Shown here one piece after another: positions 6,901 through 13,011 of a stretch of DNA of 13,011 nt. Below the pieces are notes generated by a model. It ran no database searches and had not been told where the DNA came from. It was given only the letters and a program-made list of their open reading frames with translations. Origin of the DNA: Spirochaeta sp. (lineage in GTDB: Bacteria; Spirochaetota; Spirochaetia; DSM-2461); NCBI GenBank assembly GCA_030592625.1, contig JAUVIY010000043.1, positions 1 to 13,011 on the forward strand. The letters run 5' to 3'. A program made the translations under genes and the position numbers. Every line of letters begins with the position of its first letter. Positions within the stretch are counted from its first letter, which is position 1.

Positions 6901-7658
6901 GCGATTTAGAAGGAAAATTCGTCGTAAAGGACCTGAATCTCTGGTATGGAGATTTTCAGGCTCTTAAAGATATCAGCATGGACATCCCGAAGAAGGAAGT
7001 TATCGCTTGTATCGGACCTTCAGGATGCGGGAAGTCCACATTCCTGCGAAACCTGAACCGGATGAACGATCTGATTGATATCTGCCGCTGGGAAGGCTCC
7101 ATCAAAATTGACGGTGAAGACATCATGGGCGATATTGATGTAACCGAATTACGCACCCGGGTCGGAATGGTGTTTCAGAAACCCAATCCATTCCCAATGA
7201 GCATATACGAAAACGTCGTTTACGGACCGAAGATGCAGGGGCTCCGGGACAAGACTCAATTAGCCGAGATTGGGGAAAACTCACTGAAGAAGGCAGCACT
7301 CTGGGATGAAGTCAAAGATCGGATGAAGAAAAGCGCCTTGGGTCTCTCAGGCGGTCAGCAGCAGCGATTATGCATCGCAAGGGCCATTGCCATGGAACCC
7401 GAGGTGATTCTGATGGACGAACCGACCAGTTCCCTGGATCCTATCGCAACTCAGAAGATCGAAGCGCTGGTGGAAGAGCTGAAAAAGGACTACACCATTA
7501 TCATTGTCACCCATGCCATGCACCAGGCCGCCCGGGTGAGCGACAAGACCGCTTTTTTCCTTCTCGGGGAGTTGATCGAATTCGGAGAGACTTACCAGAT
7601 TTTTCACGATCCGAAGCAGCAGGAAACCAATGATTATATCCATGGACTTTTCGGCTAA
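6897..7658 (+). CDS. pstB: Phosphate ABC transporter ATP-binding protein PstB
   Basis: A 253-residue ATPase with all ABC motifs: Walker [10 protein letters not shown] at 40-48, Q-loop Gln94 in the [13 protein letters not shown] stretch (91-103) that is diagnostic of PstB, ABC signature LSGGQQQRL at 150-158, Walker B VILMDEP at 170-176, D-loop SSLD at 178-181, and switch His206. It hydrolyses ATP at the cytoplasmic face to drive phosphate through PstC/PstA. The ribosome site GGGGAG (6885-6890) lies inside pstA. No phoU gene follows: the next gene on this strand is pckA, 143 bases later. In many bacteria phoU is the last pst operon gene, so its absence is notable given the PhoU-like domain encoded upstream at 1857-3530. 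Confidence 0.97.
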   Translation: MSDLEGKFVVKDLNLWYGDFQALKDISMDIPKKEVIACIGPSGCGKSTFLRNLNRMNDLIDICRWEGSIKIDGEDIMGDIDVTELRTRVGMVFQKPNPFPMSIYENVVYGPKMQGLRDKTQLAEIGENSLKKAALWDEVKDRMKKSALGLSGGQQQRLCIARAIAMEPEVILMDEPTSSLDPIATQKIEALVEELKKDYTIIIVTHAMHQAARVSDKTAFFLLGELIEFGETYQIFHDPKQQETNDYIHGLFG

Positions 7659-7749
7659 TCTCAAATAAAAGCGACACGGGGGTAGAAGAAATCCCGGAAA
7701 TCTTCGTACAATGCTAATCAATTCGGCGTGAAACTCCCAAAATCGACAA

Positions 7750-7789
7750 CAGCCACCAATGAGGACCTTTGCGCCGAGGTCCACGGCTG
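7750..7789 (+). promoter_or_regulatory. Nested stem-loop in the pckA leader
   Basis: Just before the pckA ribosome site there are two nested complementary pairs. The outer pair is CAGCC (7750-7754) with GGCTG (7785-7789). The inner pair is GGACCT (7763-7768) with AGGTCC (7777-7782) around an 8-base loop. The structure ends two bases before AGGAG (7792-7796). It has no T-run, so it is not a terminator. It could affect translation start or mRNA stability. The base pairing is seen; any regulatory role is inference. The rest of 7659-7801 shows no gene and no promoter I would trust. Confidence 0.4.
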
Positions 7790-7801
7790 CCAGGAGAAAT
7801 T

Positions 7802-9700
7802 ATGAATCCCAAATACGATTCCCTGCTCAAGGGCAAGATGTCAGATCAGAGTTATGAGCGCCTGACCGCCCTGAAAAACCGGAAGGTTTACGATTTCGTC
7901 GGTGAATTCGCTGAGCACTGCGATCCTGCTTCCATCTACGTGGCCAACGACAGTGCTACGGACGAGCAGCACATCCGCGACCAGGCCCTGATCAAGAAAG
8001 AAGAGTACAAGCTCACCCTCGACGGCCGAACCATCCACTGGGACGGCTACGGCGACCAGGCCCGTGACAAGGTCAACACCAGGTACATCGTTTCCCCTGA
8101 GAATCTGGAACGGATGAAATCTCTCAACTCCCTGCCCTACGATGAGGGATACGCCGAAGTGATGGGAATCGCCAAGGGAATCATGAAAGGCAAGGACACC
8201 GTTGTGAAGTTCTTCGCCGAAGGCCCCACCGAGAGCCCCTTTACCATTCCCTGTGTCCAGTTTACCGATTCCTGGTATGTATCTCACTCCGAATCCATCC
8301 TCTACCGCCCTGCCTACTCCCACTTCCTGAACATGAAAGACGGAGAGAAGGATGATTTTTTCCGCTTTATCCACTCTGCAGGAGAGCAGGATGAACGGGG
8401 CTGTACCGTGAACCTGGACAAGCGCCGTATCTATATGGACACCCAGAACAACATCGTTTACTCGATGAACGACCAGTACGCCGGTAATTCGATCGGCCTG
8501 AAGAAGCACTCCATGCGTCTGGCTATCAACCAGTCCGGCAAGGAAGGCTGGCTTTGTGAGCACATGTTCGTCATGGCCGTTATTGAGCCCTCCTCCAAGC
8601 GTAGAACTTACTTCGCCGGCGCCTATCCCTCCGCCTGCGGCAAGACTTCCACAGCCATGGTTCCCGGTGAGCAGGTTGTCGGTGACGACATCGCCTACTT
8701 CCGGAACATCAACGGTGAATTCCGTGCGGTTAACGTGGAGCAGGGAATCTTCGGCATCATCAAGGACGTCAACGCCGAAGACGACCCGGTGATTTTCGAG
8801 AACCTCATGAAACCTCAGGAACTCATCTTTTCCAATGTTCTGGAAGGTCCGGACAAGAACCCGTATTGGATCAATATGGGCGAAGATACCCCCGATTCCG
8901 GCAGGAACCATCACGGCACTTGGAAAAAGGGCGACAAAGATGCCAAAGGCAAGGAAGTGGGTGTTGCCCATGCCAACAGCCGCTACACCATGCGCCTGGA
9001 CTACCTGTCCAACTTCGACAAGGCCGGTTTCGAGGCCAAACAAGGTGTCAAGATTGACGGACTGCTCTACGGCGGCCGGGATAGCGATACCTGCGTTCCC
9101 GTTGAGGAATCCCCCTCCTACGTCAGCGGTATCCTCCTGAAAGCCGCCACTCTGGAATCCGAAACCACTGCGGCCACTCTGGGTGCCGAGGGCGTCCGGA
9201 CCGCCAGTCCCATGGCCAACATGGACTTCGTTTCCTATCCCCTGGGTGAATATACCGACAACAACCTGACCTTTGTCGACGGCATGAAGAAAGAGCCCAA
9301 GGTGTTCAGCACCAACTACTTCATGCTCAGCCCCGAGGGCAAGTTCATGACCAGCAAACTGGCTAAAAAAGTCTGGCTGCACTGGGCCGATGGCCGGGTT
9401 CACGGCGAGTTCGAAGGACTGGCTACCCCTACCGGTACCATTCCCCTCTATGCCGACTTGAAAAAGCTCTTCAAAAAGCTCCTGGACGAGGATTTCTCCG
9501 AAGCCGACTATGAATATCTCTTCACCTTCCGCTGCACCAAGTGGGTTGAGAAGCTTGAGCGTACCAAGGCTTTCTATACCAAAATGGATGCCAACGTACC
9601 CCGGCACATCTATGATGCCTGGGACAGAGCAGCCGCCGATATTGCCGCCGCCAGGGACAAGTACGGCGACAAGATTAAGCCCGGAACCTTCAAGGGCTAG
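7802..9700 (+). CDS. pckG: Phosphoenolpyruvate carboxykinase (GTP)
   Basis: Catalyses oxaloacetate + GTP to PEP + GDP + CO2 in the cytosol; it starts gluconeogenesis from TCA intermediates, or runs backwards to fix CO2 in fermenters. The ATG at 7802 follows AGGAG (7792-7796) and gives 632 residues, near the usual 590-630 for the GTP class. An earlier in-frame TTG (7769) lacks a ribosome site and was rejected. GTP-class hallmarks, numbered from this ATG: GKEGWLCEHMF with metal ligand His254, the P-loop AYPSACGKTS with reactive Cys279 and Lys281, and VGDDIAYF with Asp295/Asp296 as metal ligand. The CGKT segment with its Cys separates it from ATP-dependent PckA. Strong preference for C-ending codons suggests high expression and explains the long antisense open frame. 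It is probably transcribed alone, between the pstB gap and a strong terminator. Confidence 0.96.
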   Translation: MNPKYDSLLKGKMSDQSYERLTALKNRKVYDFVGEFAEHCDPASIYVANDSATDEQHIRDQALIKKEEYKLTLDGRTIHWDGYGDQARDKVNTRYIVSPENLERMKSLNSLPYDEGYAEVMGIAKGIMKGKDTVVKFFAEGPTESPFTIPCVQFTDSWYVSHSESILYRPAYSHFLNMKDGEKDDFFRFIHSAGEQDERGCTVNLDKRRIYMDTQNNIVYSMNDQYAGNSIGLKKHSMRLAINQSGKEGWLCEHMFVMAVIEPSSKRRTYFAGAYPSACGKTSTAMVPGEQVVGDDIAYFRNINGEFRAVNVEQGIFGIIKDVNAEDDPVIFENLMKPQELIFSNVLEGPDKNPYWINMGEDTPDSGRNHHGTWKKGDKDAKGKEVGVAHANSRYTMRLDYLSNFDKAGFEAKQGVKIDGLLYGGRDSDTCVPVEESPSYVSGILLKAATLESETTAATLGAEGVRTASPMANMDFVSYPLGEYTDNNLTFVDGMKKEPKVFSTNYFMLSPEGKFMTSKLAKKVWLHWADGRVHGEFEGLATPTGTIPLYADLKKLFKKLLDEDFSEADYEYLFTFRCTKWVEKLERTKAFYTKMDANVPRHIYDAWDRAAADIAAARDKYGDKIKPGTFKG

Positions 9701-9745
9701 TTACAATGGACCCGGGATCCCGACTATCATTCTCTGACCCGACAG

Positions 9746-9781
9746 GGGCCGTTCTATCAAGGGATAGGATGGCCCTTTTTT
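9746..9781 (+). terminator. Intrinsic terminator after the PEP carboxykinase gene
   Basis: A 13-base-pair stem pairs 9746-9758 with 9763-9775 around the tetraloop AAGG. All positions pair if two G-U wobbles are allowed. The stem ends in GGCCC and is followed at once by six T (9776-9781). It lies 46 bases after the stop at 9700. The T-run is only on the plus-strand side, so it terminates pckA and not the convergent minus-strand operon. Confidence 0.92.
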
Positions 9782-9830
9782 ACGGCGTCCCGGCCGGCAA
9801 GTACTGCGCCGGCTGCAATATCCAGGAAAA

Positions 9831-11297
9831 TTAAGAATCCAGTTCGGCACTCATCTCCCAGAACCGCTTGGTGATCCCCTCTCCTTCCGCCCGCCGTAAC
9901 CGCGTGTCGTCGATCCGTATAGGATGAAAATCGACACCGACGATTCGTCCATCGTATAGACGAAGATCCAGGACACCGGTTTCCTCCCCGGTATACCAAC
10001 CCGCCATCCCCGGGAATATGAAATTGCCCAGGGAATATGCAATAAGCCCACCGCCGTAGAACTCCATTCCCTGCAGAACATGGGGATGATGGGCCAGCAC
10101 CAGATCGGCTCCCCAGTCGACGTATCGCCGATACAGGGCCTTCATATCGTCCCGCGGCTCATCTTCCCACTCATAACCACCATGGACGGTAACCACGGTG
10201 AACGCATCATCCCGGACCAGGACGGACCGGATAAAATCCTCATTCTCCGGGGAATCCCAGAGAACACCGGGTTTACCCTCCCCTGCAGCAGCGGTTGAAG
10301 CTCCGTCAAAACCGTTACGTTCGGTGAAATAGGCCCCCAGAGAGAGAACACGAATCCTCCGGCCGTCGTGCGTTTCCGTCTCCCAGGCGAATCGCGCCCC
10401 CTCCAGGTCGAGCCCCGCTCCACTGTAACCGGCGCCGATCCGGTTCACGGCATCCAGGGTATCCCGGAACCCTGCCTCCCCATAGTCCCAGCCGTGATTA
10501 TTGGCCAGATGGAAGAAATCAAACCCCAGAGCCACCACCGCATCCAGGACATCCTCGGACACCTTGAAGTTATAGGATTTTTTCACTGCCTCTTTCGACT
10601 CAGTGACAGCAGTTTCAAGATTGCCGATAAGCAAATCGGGCGTAGAGAGCAGAGCTGCGACATCACCCAAAGCCTTGTCAACACCTTCCGGTACCAACAG
10701 CAGTTCACCGAAACCACGGCCGGGCATAATATCTCCCACTGCCGCCATCCGATACATTCGGGGTGATGGATTCTCGATACAGTCCGCTGACAGGACCGCT
10801 GCACAATGCTTCCTCAACAGGGCATTCAGGGATTCTTCCCGCCGCCTCGTCCGGGAAGAAGTTTCTTCTATCCTGAGAATCGTCCATCTTATCAGGGGGT
10901 AGTCCGGGTCGTCAGGATAGCATCCGTCGAATGCTGCAAGCTTCTCCGGCAGTGCCAAATCATCCAGATCCCGGAATACCGGTCCATCGGTTTCCGCGAA
11001 ATCTCCCAGGGACACCGAGATACGGGGATCGGTATACCGAAGCACCGGCACAATGAAATCCCGTCTCAGAGCAAACTCAGGTTCTTCGGGAGTCAGGAGG
11101 TATCCGAGGGAGACAATACGGTCCGGATTCTCGGTGCCGACGACAAACCGAACGCTCCGGTTCGCAGTTTCCGGTGGCGGCGGAACACCGGGACCGGGAT
11201 CAGGCCACCGAACGATGAGAGGAGAACAGGACGCCATGAGGAAAAATAACGGGATCAGGACGATTCCGTTCTTGCCATATCGACAAGCTGGAGTCAT
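9831..11297 (-). CDS. CapA-family lipoprotein (poly-gamma-glutamate synthesis protein-like)
   Basis: A 488-residue protein. The N-terminus has a hydrophobic stretch ending in a lipobox, LMASC (20-24), predicting a lipoprotein anchored at Cys24, then a Pro-rich linker (about 31-43). Residues about 183-460 are the CapA/PgsA-type metallophosphatase-like domain: AVGDIMPGRG (186-195), GNLETAVT (225-232), LANNHGWDYG (264-273), HGGYEW (372-377), HHPHVLQGMEFY (403-414) and YSLGNFIF (421-428). Asp189, Asn267, His268, His372 and the HHPH histidines are the likely metal ligands. Members take part in cell-surface polymer metabolism, but many have unknown roles. Residues 45-180 are an extra region; segments such as DFIVPVLRYTDP and VSLGDF recall half of a periplasmic binding-protein fold (inference). 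It overlaps the upstream radical SAM gene by four bases (ATGA), so they form one minus-strand operon. No capB or capC is nearby, so a capsule role is doubtful. Confidence 0.85.
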   Translation of the reverse strand: MTPACRYGKNGIVLIPLFFLMASCSPLIVRWPDPGPGVPPPPETANRSVRFVVGTENPDRIVSLGYLLTPEEPEFALRRDFIVPVLRYTDPRISVSLGDFAETDGPVFRDLDDLALPEKLAAFDGCYPDDPDYPLIRWTILRIEETSSRTRRREESLNALLRKHCAAVLSADCIENPSPRMYRMAAVGDIMPGRGFGELLLVPEGVDKALGDVAALLSTPDLLIGNLETAVTESKEAVKKSYNFKVSEDVLDAVVALGFDFFHLANNHGWDYGEAGFRDTLDAVNRIGAGYSGAGLDLEGARFAWETETHDGRRIRVLSLGAYFTERNGFDGASTAAAGEGKPGVLWDSPENEDFIRSVLVRDDAFTVVTVHGGYEWEDEPRDDMKALYRRYVDWGADLVLAHHPHVLQGMEFYGGGLIAYSLGNFIFPGMAGWYTGEETGVLDLRLYDGRIVGVDFHPIRIDDTRLRRAEGEGITKRFWEMSAELDS

Positions 11298-13011
11298 CGT
11301 CGGGCTTTCTTCCCGGACAGATTCCGCCGACTTACGGAACTTCGGTTCCCGCGACCCGGTTGCCCGTCGGGAATCAGCGCCTTCGGTCCGTTCCCGATGA
11401 GATCCTGCCGCCCCGCCTTGATAAGTGCCCGGCGCACCAGATCCCGATTTTCAGGCCTGTTGTATTGCAGCAGGGCCCGCTGCATGGTTTTCTCCTCATA
11501 ATCCGAGGGGATATGAACCTTCTTCCCGGTCATGGGATCGATGCCGGTGTACCACATGGCCGTGGCCAGGGTACCCGGAGTGGGATAGAAATCCTGTACC
11601 TGATCCGGAATGAACCGGGTATCCCGCAGGTACTCGGCCATCATCACCGCATCTTTCAGACGGGAGCCGGGATGCCCGGAAATGAAATAGGGAACCAGGT
11701 ACTGTTTCTTGCCCAATTTCCTGTTGACCTCCGTATACCGGCGGACGAAACGGTCATAAACCTGCCTGGAAGGTTTCCCCATGACTTTGAGTACCTCAGG
11801 AGAGACGTGCTCGGGGGCCACTTTCAGCTGCCCGCTGATGTGGTGCTCACAGAGCTCACCCAGGAAATCGTTTTTCGTATCGGCCATCATATAATCGAAG
11901 CGGATTCCCGAACGGATGAATACCTTCTTCACACCGTCCAGATACCGCAGTTTACGCAGCAGGGCGATGTAGTCGCTATGATCGGGCCGGAGGGACGGGC
12001 AAGGCTCCGGTGTCAGGCAGCGTTTACCGGGGCAGGAGCCCTTGGTGCCCTGTTTGGTGCAGGCCGGCCTCCGAAAGTTGGCCGTCGGGCCGCCCACATC
12101 GTGGATGTAACCCTTGAACCCCGAATCCGCAGTGAGAATTTTCGCCTCATCAACCAAGGATTCATGGCTGCGGGAAGCTACGATACGACCCTGGTGGAAG
12201 GCCAGGGCACAGAAGGCGCAGGCACCGAAACAACCCCGACTGGACACCAGACTGAACTGCACCTCTTCTATAGCCGGTATCTTTTCCGAGTAGGAAGGGT
12301 GCGGCCCCCGGGCGAAAGGCAGGGCATACACCGCATCCATCTCTTCCCGGGAGAGGGGGGGCACCGGCGGATTCTGCACCACCGCCCGAGCGCCGTAGGG
12401 TTCGGCCAAAGGGCGACCGGTGAAGGGATCGGCATTCTCATACTGGAGACGGAAACTCTCGGCGAAGGAGGTCCGCTCAGACTTCAGCTTCTCATGATCC
12501 GGCAGCACCAGAGCCTCATCGGGAATCTCTGCCGTAGAGCAGGCGTAAACCGTCCCGCGAACATCACGGATTTCACCAACAGCTGTCCCGGCATCCAGTG
12601 CGGCGGCGATGCCCTTTATTGCTGCCTCACCCATCCCGTAGACCAGGAGATCGGCTTTGGAATCAAGCAGTACCGAACGGCGAAGGGTATCCTTCCAGTA
12701 ATCATAATGAGCCATCCGGCGGAGTGAGGCCTCCAGGCCGCCGATGATAACGGGCATCTTCTTGTAGGCTTGACGTACCAGGTTGGCGTAGACCGTCACA
12801 GCCCTGTCCGGCCGTTTTCCCGCCGCGCCGCCGGGAGTATAAACGTCTTTTCGCCGTTTCTTCTTCGCGGCGGTGAAGTGATTCACCATGGAATCGAGGT
12901 TTCCCGAGGTCACCAGAAACCCCAGACGCGGACGACCCAGCACTTTCAGGCTGTCGGGACTCCTCCAATCGGGCTGGGCGATAACACCAACTCGAAAGCC
13001 TTGGTCCTCCA
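11294..13011 (-). CDS. UPF0313/YgiQ-family radical SAM protein (5' end outside window)
   Basis: The minus frame is open from the right edge to the TGA at 11296-11294, about 571 residues, so the true start lies beyond base 13011. A GTG at 12943 is not the start: the upstream codons still match the family (QGFEVGVIAQPDW), as in E. coli YgiQ. The N-terminal UPF0313 domain shows GVTAGN-type LVTSGNLDSMVNH, AGKRPD, IIGGLEASLRR and AHYDYW. The radical SAM cluster is RGCFGACAFC (C-x3-C-x2-C, Cys codons between 12209 and 12232). GGPTANF follows, then a Cys-rich stretch at about 12002-12065 (CTKQGTKGSCPGKRCLTPEPC-like pattern with four Cys) that is also conserved in YgiQ. The C-terminal part has YLVPYFISGHPGS and QVQDFYPTPGT. 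It binds a 4Fe-4S cluster and cleaves SAM; the substrate of this family is not known to me. It is the first visible gene of the operon with the CapA-like lipoprotein. Confidence 0.93.
   Translation of the reverse strand, partial: EDQGFRVGVIAQPDWRSPDSLKVLGRPRLGFLVTSGNLDSMVNHFTAAKKKRRKDVYTPGGAAGKRPDRAVTVYANLVRQAYKKMPVIIGGLEASLRRMAHYDYWKDTLRRSVLLDSKADLLVYGMGEAAIKGIAAALDAGTAVGEIRDVRGTVYACSTAEIPDEALVLPDHEKLKSERTSFAESFRLQYENADPFTGRPLAEPYGARAVVQNPPVPPLSREEMDAVYALPFARGPHPSYSEKIPAIEEVQFSLVSSRGCFGACAFCALAFHQGRIVASRSHESLVDEAKILTADSGFKGYIHDVGGPTANFRRPACTKQGTKGSCPGKRCLTPEPCPSLRPDHSDYIALLRKLRYLDGVKKVFIRSGIRFDYMMADTKNDFLGELCEHHISGQLKVAPEHVSPEVLKVMGKPSRQVYDRFVRRYTEVNRKLGKKQYLVPYFISGHPGSRLKDAVMMAEYLRDTRFIPDQVQDFYPTPGTLATAMWYTGIDPMTGKKVHIPSDYEEKTMQRALLQYNRPENRDLVRRALIKAGRQDLIGNGPKALIPDGQPGRGNRSSVSRRNLSGKKARR

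Noticed and set aside
7707..7720. TACAAT and TGCTAATCA as pckA -10 elements
   Set aside because: No acceptable -35 lies at the proper spacing, so I could not support a promoter from sequence alone.
7769..7801. Earlier in-frame start for the PEP carboxykinase
   Set aside because: It is a TTG inside the leader stem-loop with no ribosome site, while the ATG at 7802 has AGGAG five bases before it.
7841..9607. 588-residue open frame on the minus strand opposite the PEP carboxykinase gene
   Set aside because: It is antisense to a clearly conserved enzyme. The lack of stops follows from the strong C-ending codon bias of that gene, and the translation shows no recognisable motif.
9793..9813. GCCGGC inverted repeat as a terminator for the minus-strand operon
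   Set aside because: The stem is only six bases and no T-run follows on the minus strand.
11360..12727. 455-residue plus-strand open frame opposite the radical SAM gene
   Set aside because: The minus strand shows continuous UPF0313/YgiQ conservation, including the iron-sulphur cysteines, so the plus frame is a shadow.
12941..12943. GTG as the start of the radical SAM gene
   Set aside because: Codons upstream of it up to the window edge still match the YgiQ family, so the gene continues beyond the window.

Overview
The window (13,011 bases) looks like ordinary chromosome from a free-living, heterotrophic diderm bacterium. A spirochaete-type host is my best guess. It rests on the mixture of genes (GTP-type PEP carboxykinase, a CapA-like lipoprotein with an extended N-terminus, a UPF0313/YgiQ radical SAM enzyme, a PstS without a lipobox) and is an inference, not a demonstration. 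There are no rRNA or tRNA genes, no CRISPR array and no phage genes.

Layout. (1) 1-914, plus strand: the 3' part of a cyclic-nucleotide-binding-domain protein, followed 5 bases later by a small flavodoxin-fold protein. (2) 915-1205: a gap that holds no intact gene but contains a protein-like reading frame on the minus strand, possibly a gene remnant. (3) 1206-3530, plus strand: a Fic-like protein whose catalytic His is Gln, directly abutting a Na+/phosphate cotransporter-like membrane protein with a C-terminal PhoU-like domain. (4) 3531-7658, plus strand: a phosphate ABC transporter, pstS-pstC-pstA-pstB. A run of four TTAACA-like hexamers at exact 11-base spacing precedes pstS and looks like a Pho box. 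pstS and pstC are separated by about 330 bases that contain a ~235-base element with imperfect 17-base terminal inverted repeats, probably a MITE or IS remnant. (5) 7659-9781, plus strand: a leader with a nested stem-loop, the GTP-dependent PEP carboxykinase gene, and a strong intrinsic terminator. (6) 9831-13011, minus strand: a UPF0313/YgiQ-type radical SAM protein (5' end outside the window) overlapping by 4 bases a CapA-family lipoprotein gene.

How the genes fit together. The centre of the window is a phosphate-acquisition block. PstS captures phosphate in the periplasm, PstC/PstA form the channel and PstB drives it with ATP. The putative Pho box suggests induction by a PhoB/PhoP-type regulator when phosphate is scarce. 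No separate phoU gene follows pstB, where one is often found; the PhoU-like domain of the upstream Na+/Pi-type protein is the only PhoU-like sequence in view. pckA links the TCA cycle to gluconeogenesis or to CO2 fixation at PEP, and its codon choice suggests high expression.

The most interesting points are the Pho-box-like array, the inverted-repeat element splitting the pst operon, the extra ~110-residue periplasmic insertion in PstC, the His-to-Gln Fic motif, and the unexplained minus-strand frame at 823-1110. I did not find convincing evidence of a wholly new multi-gene system.
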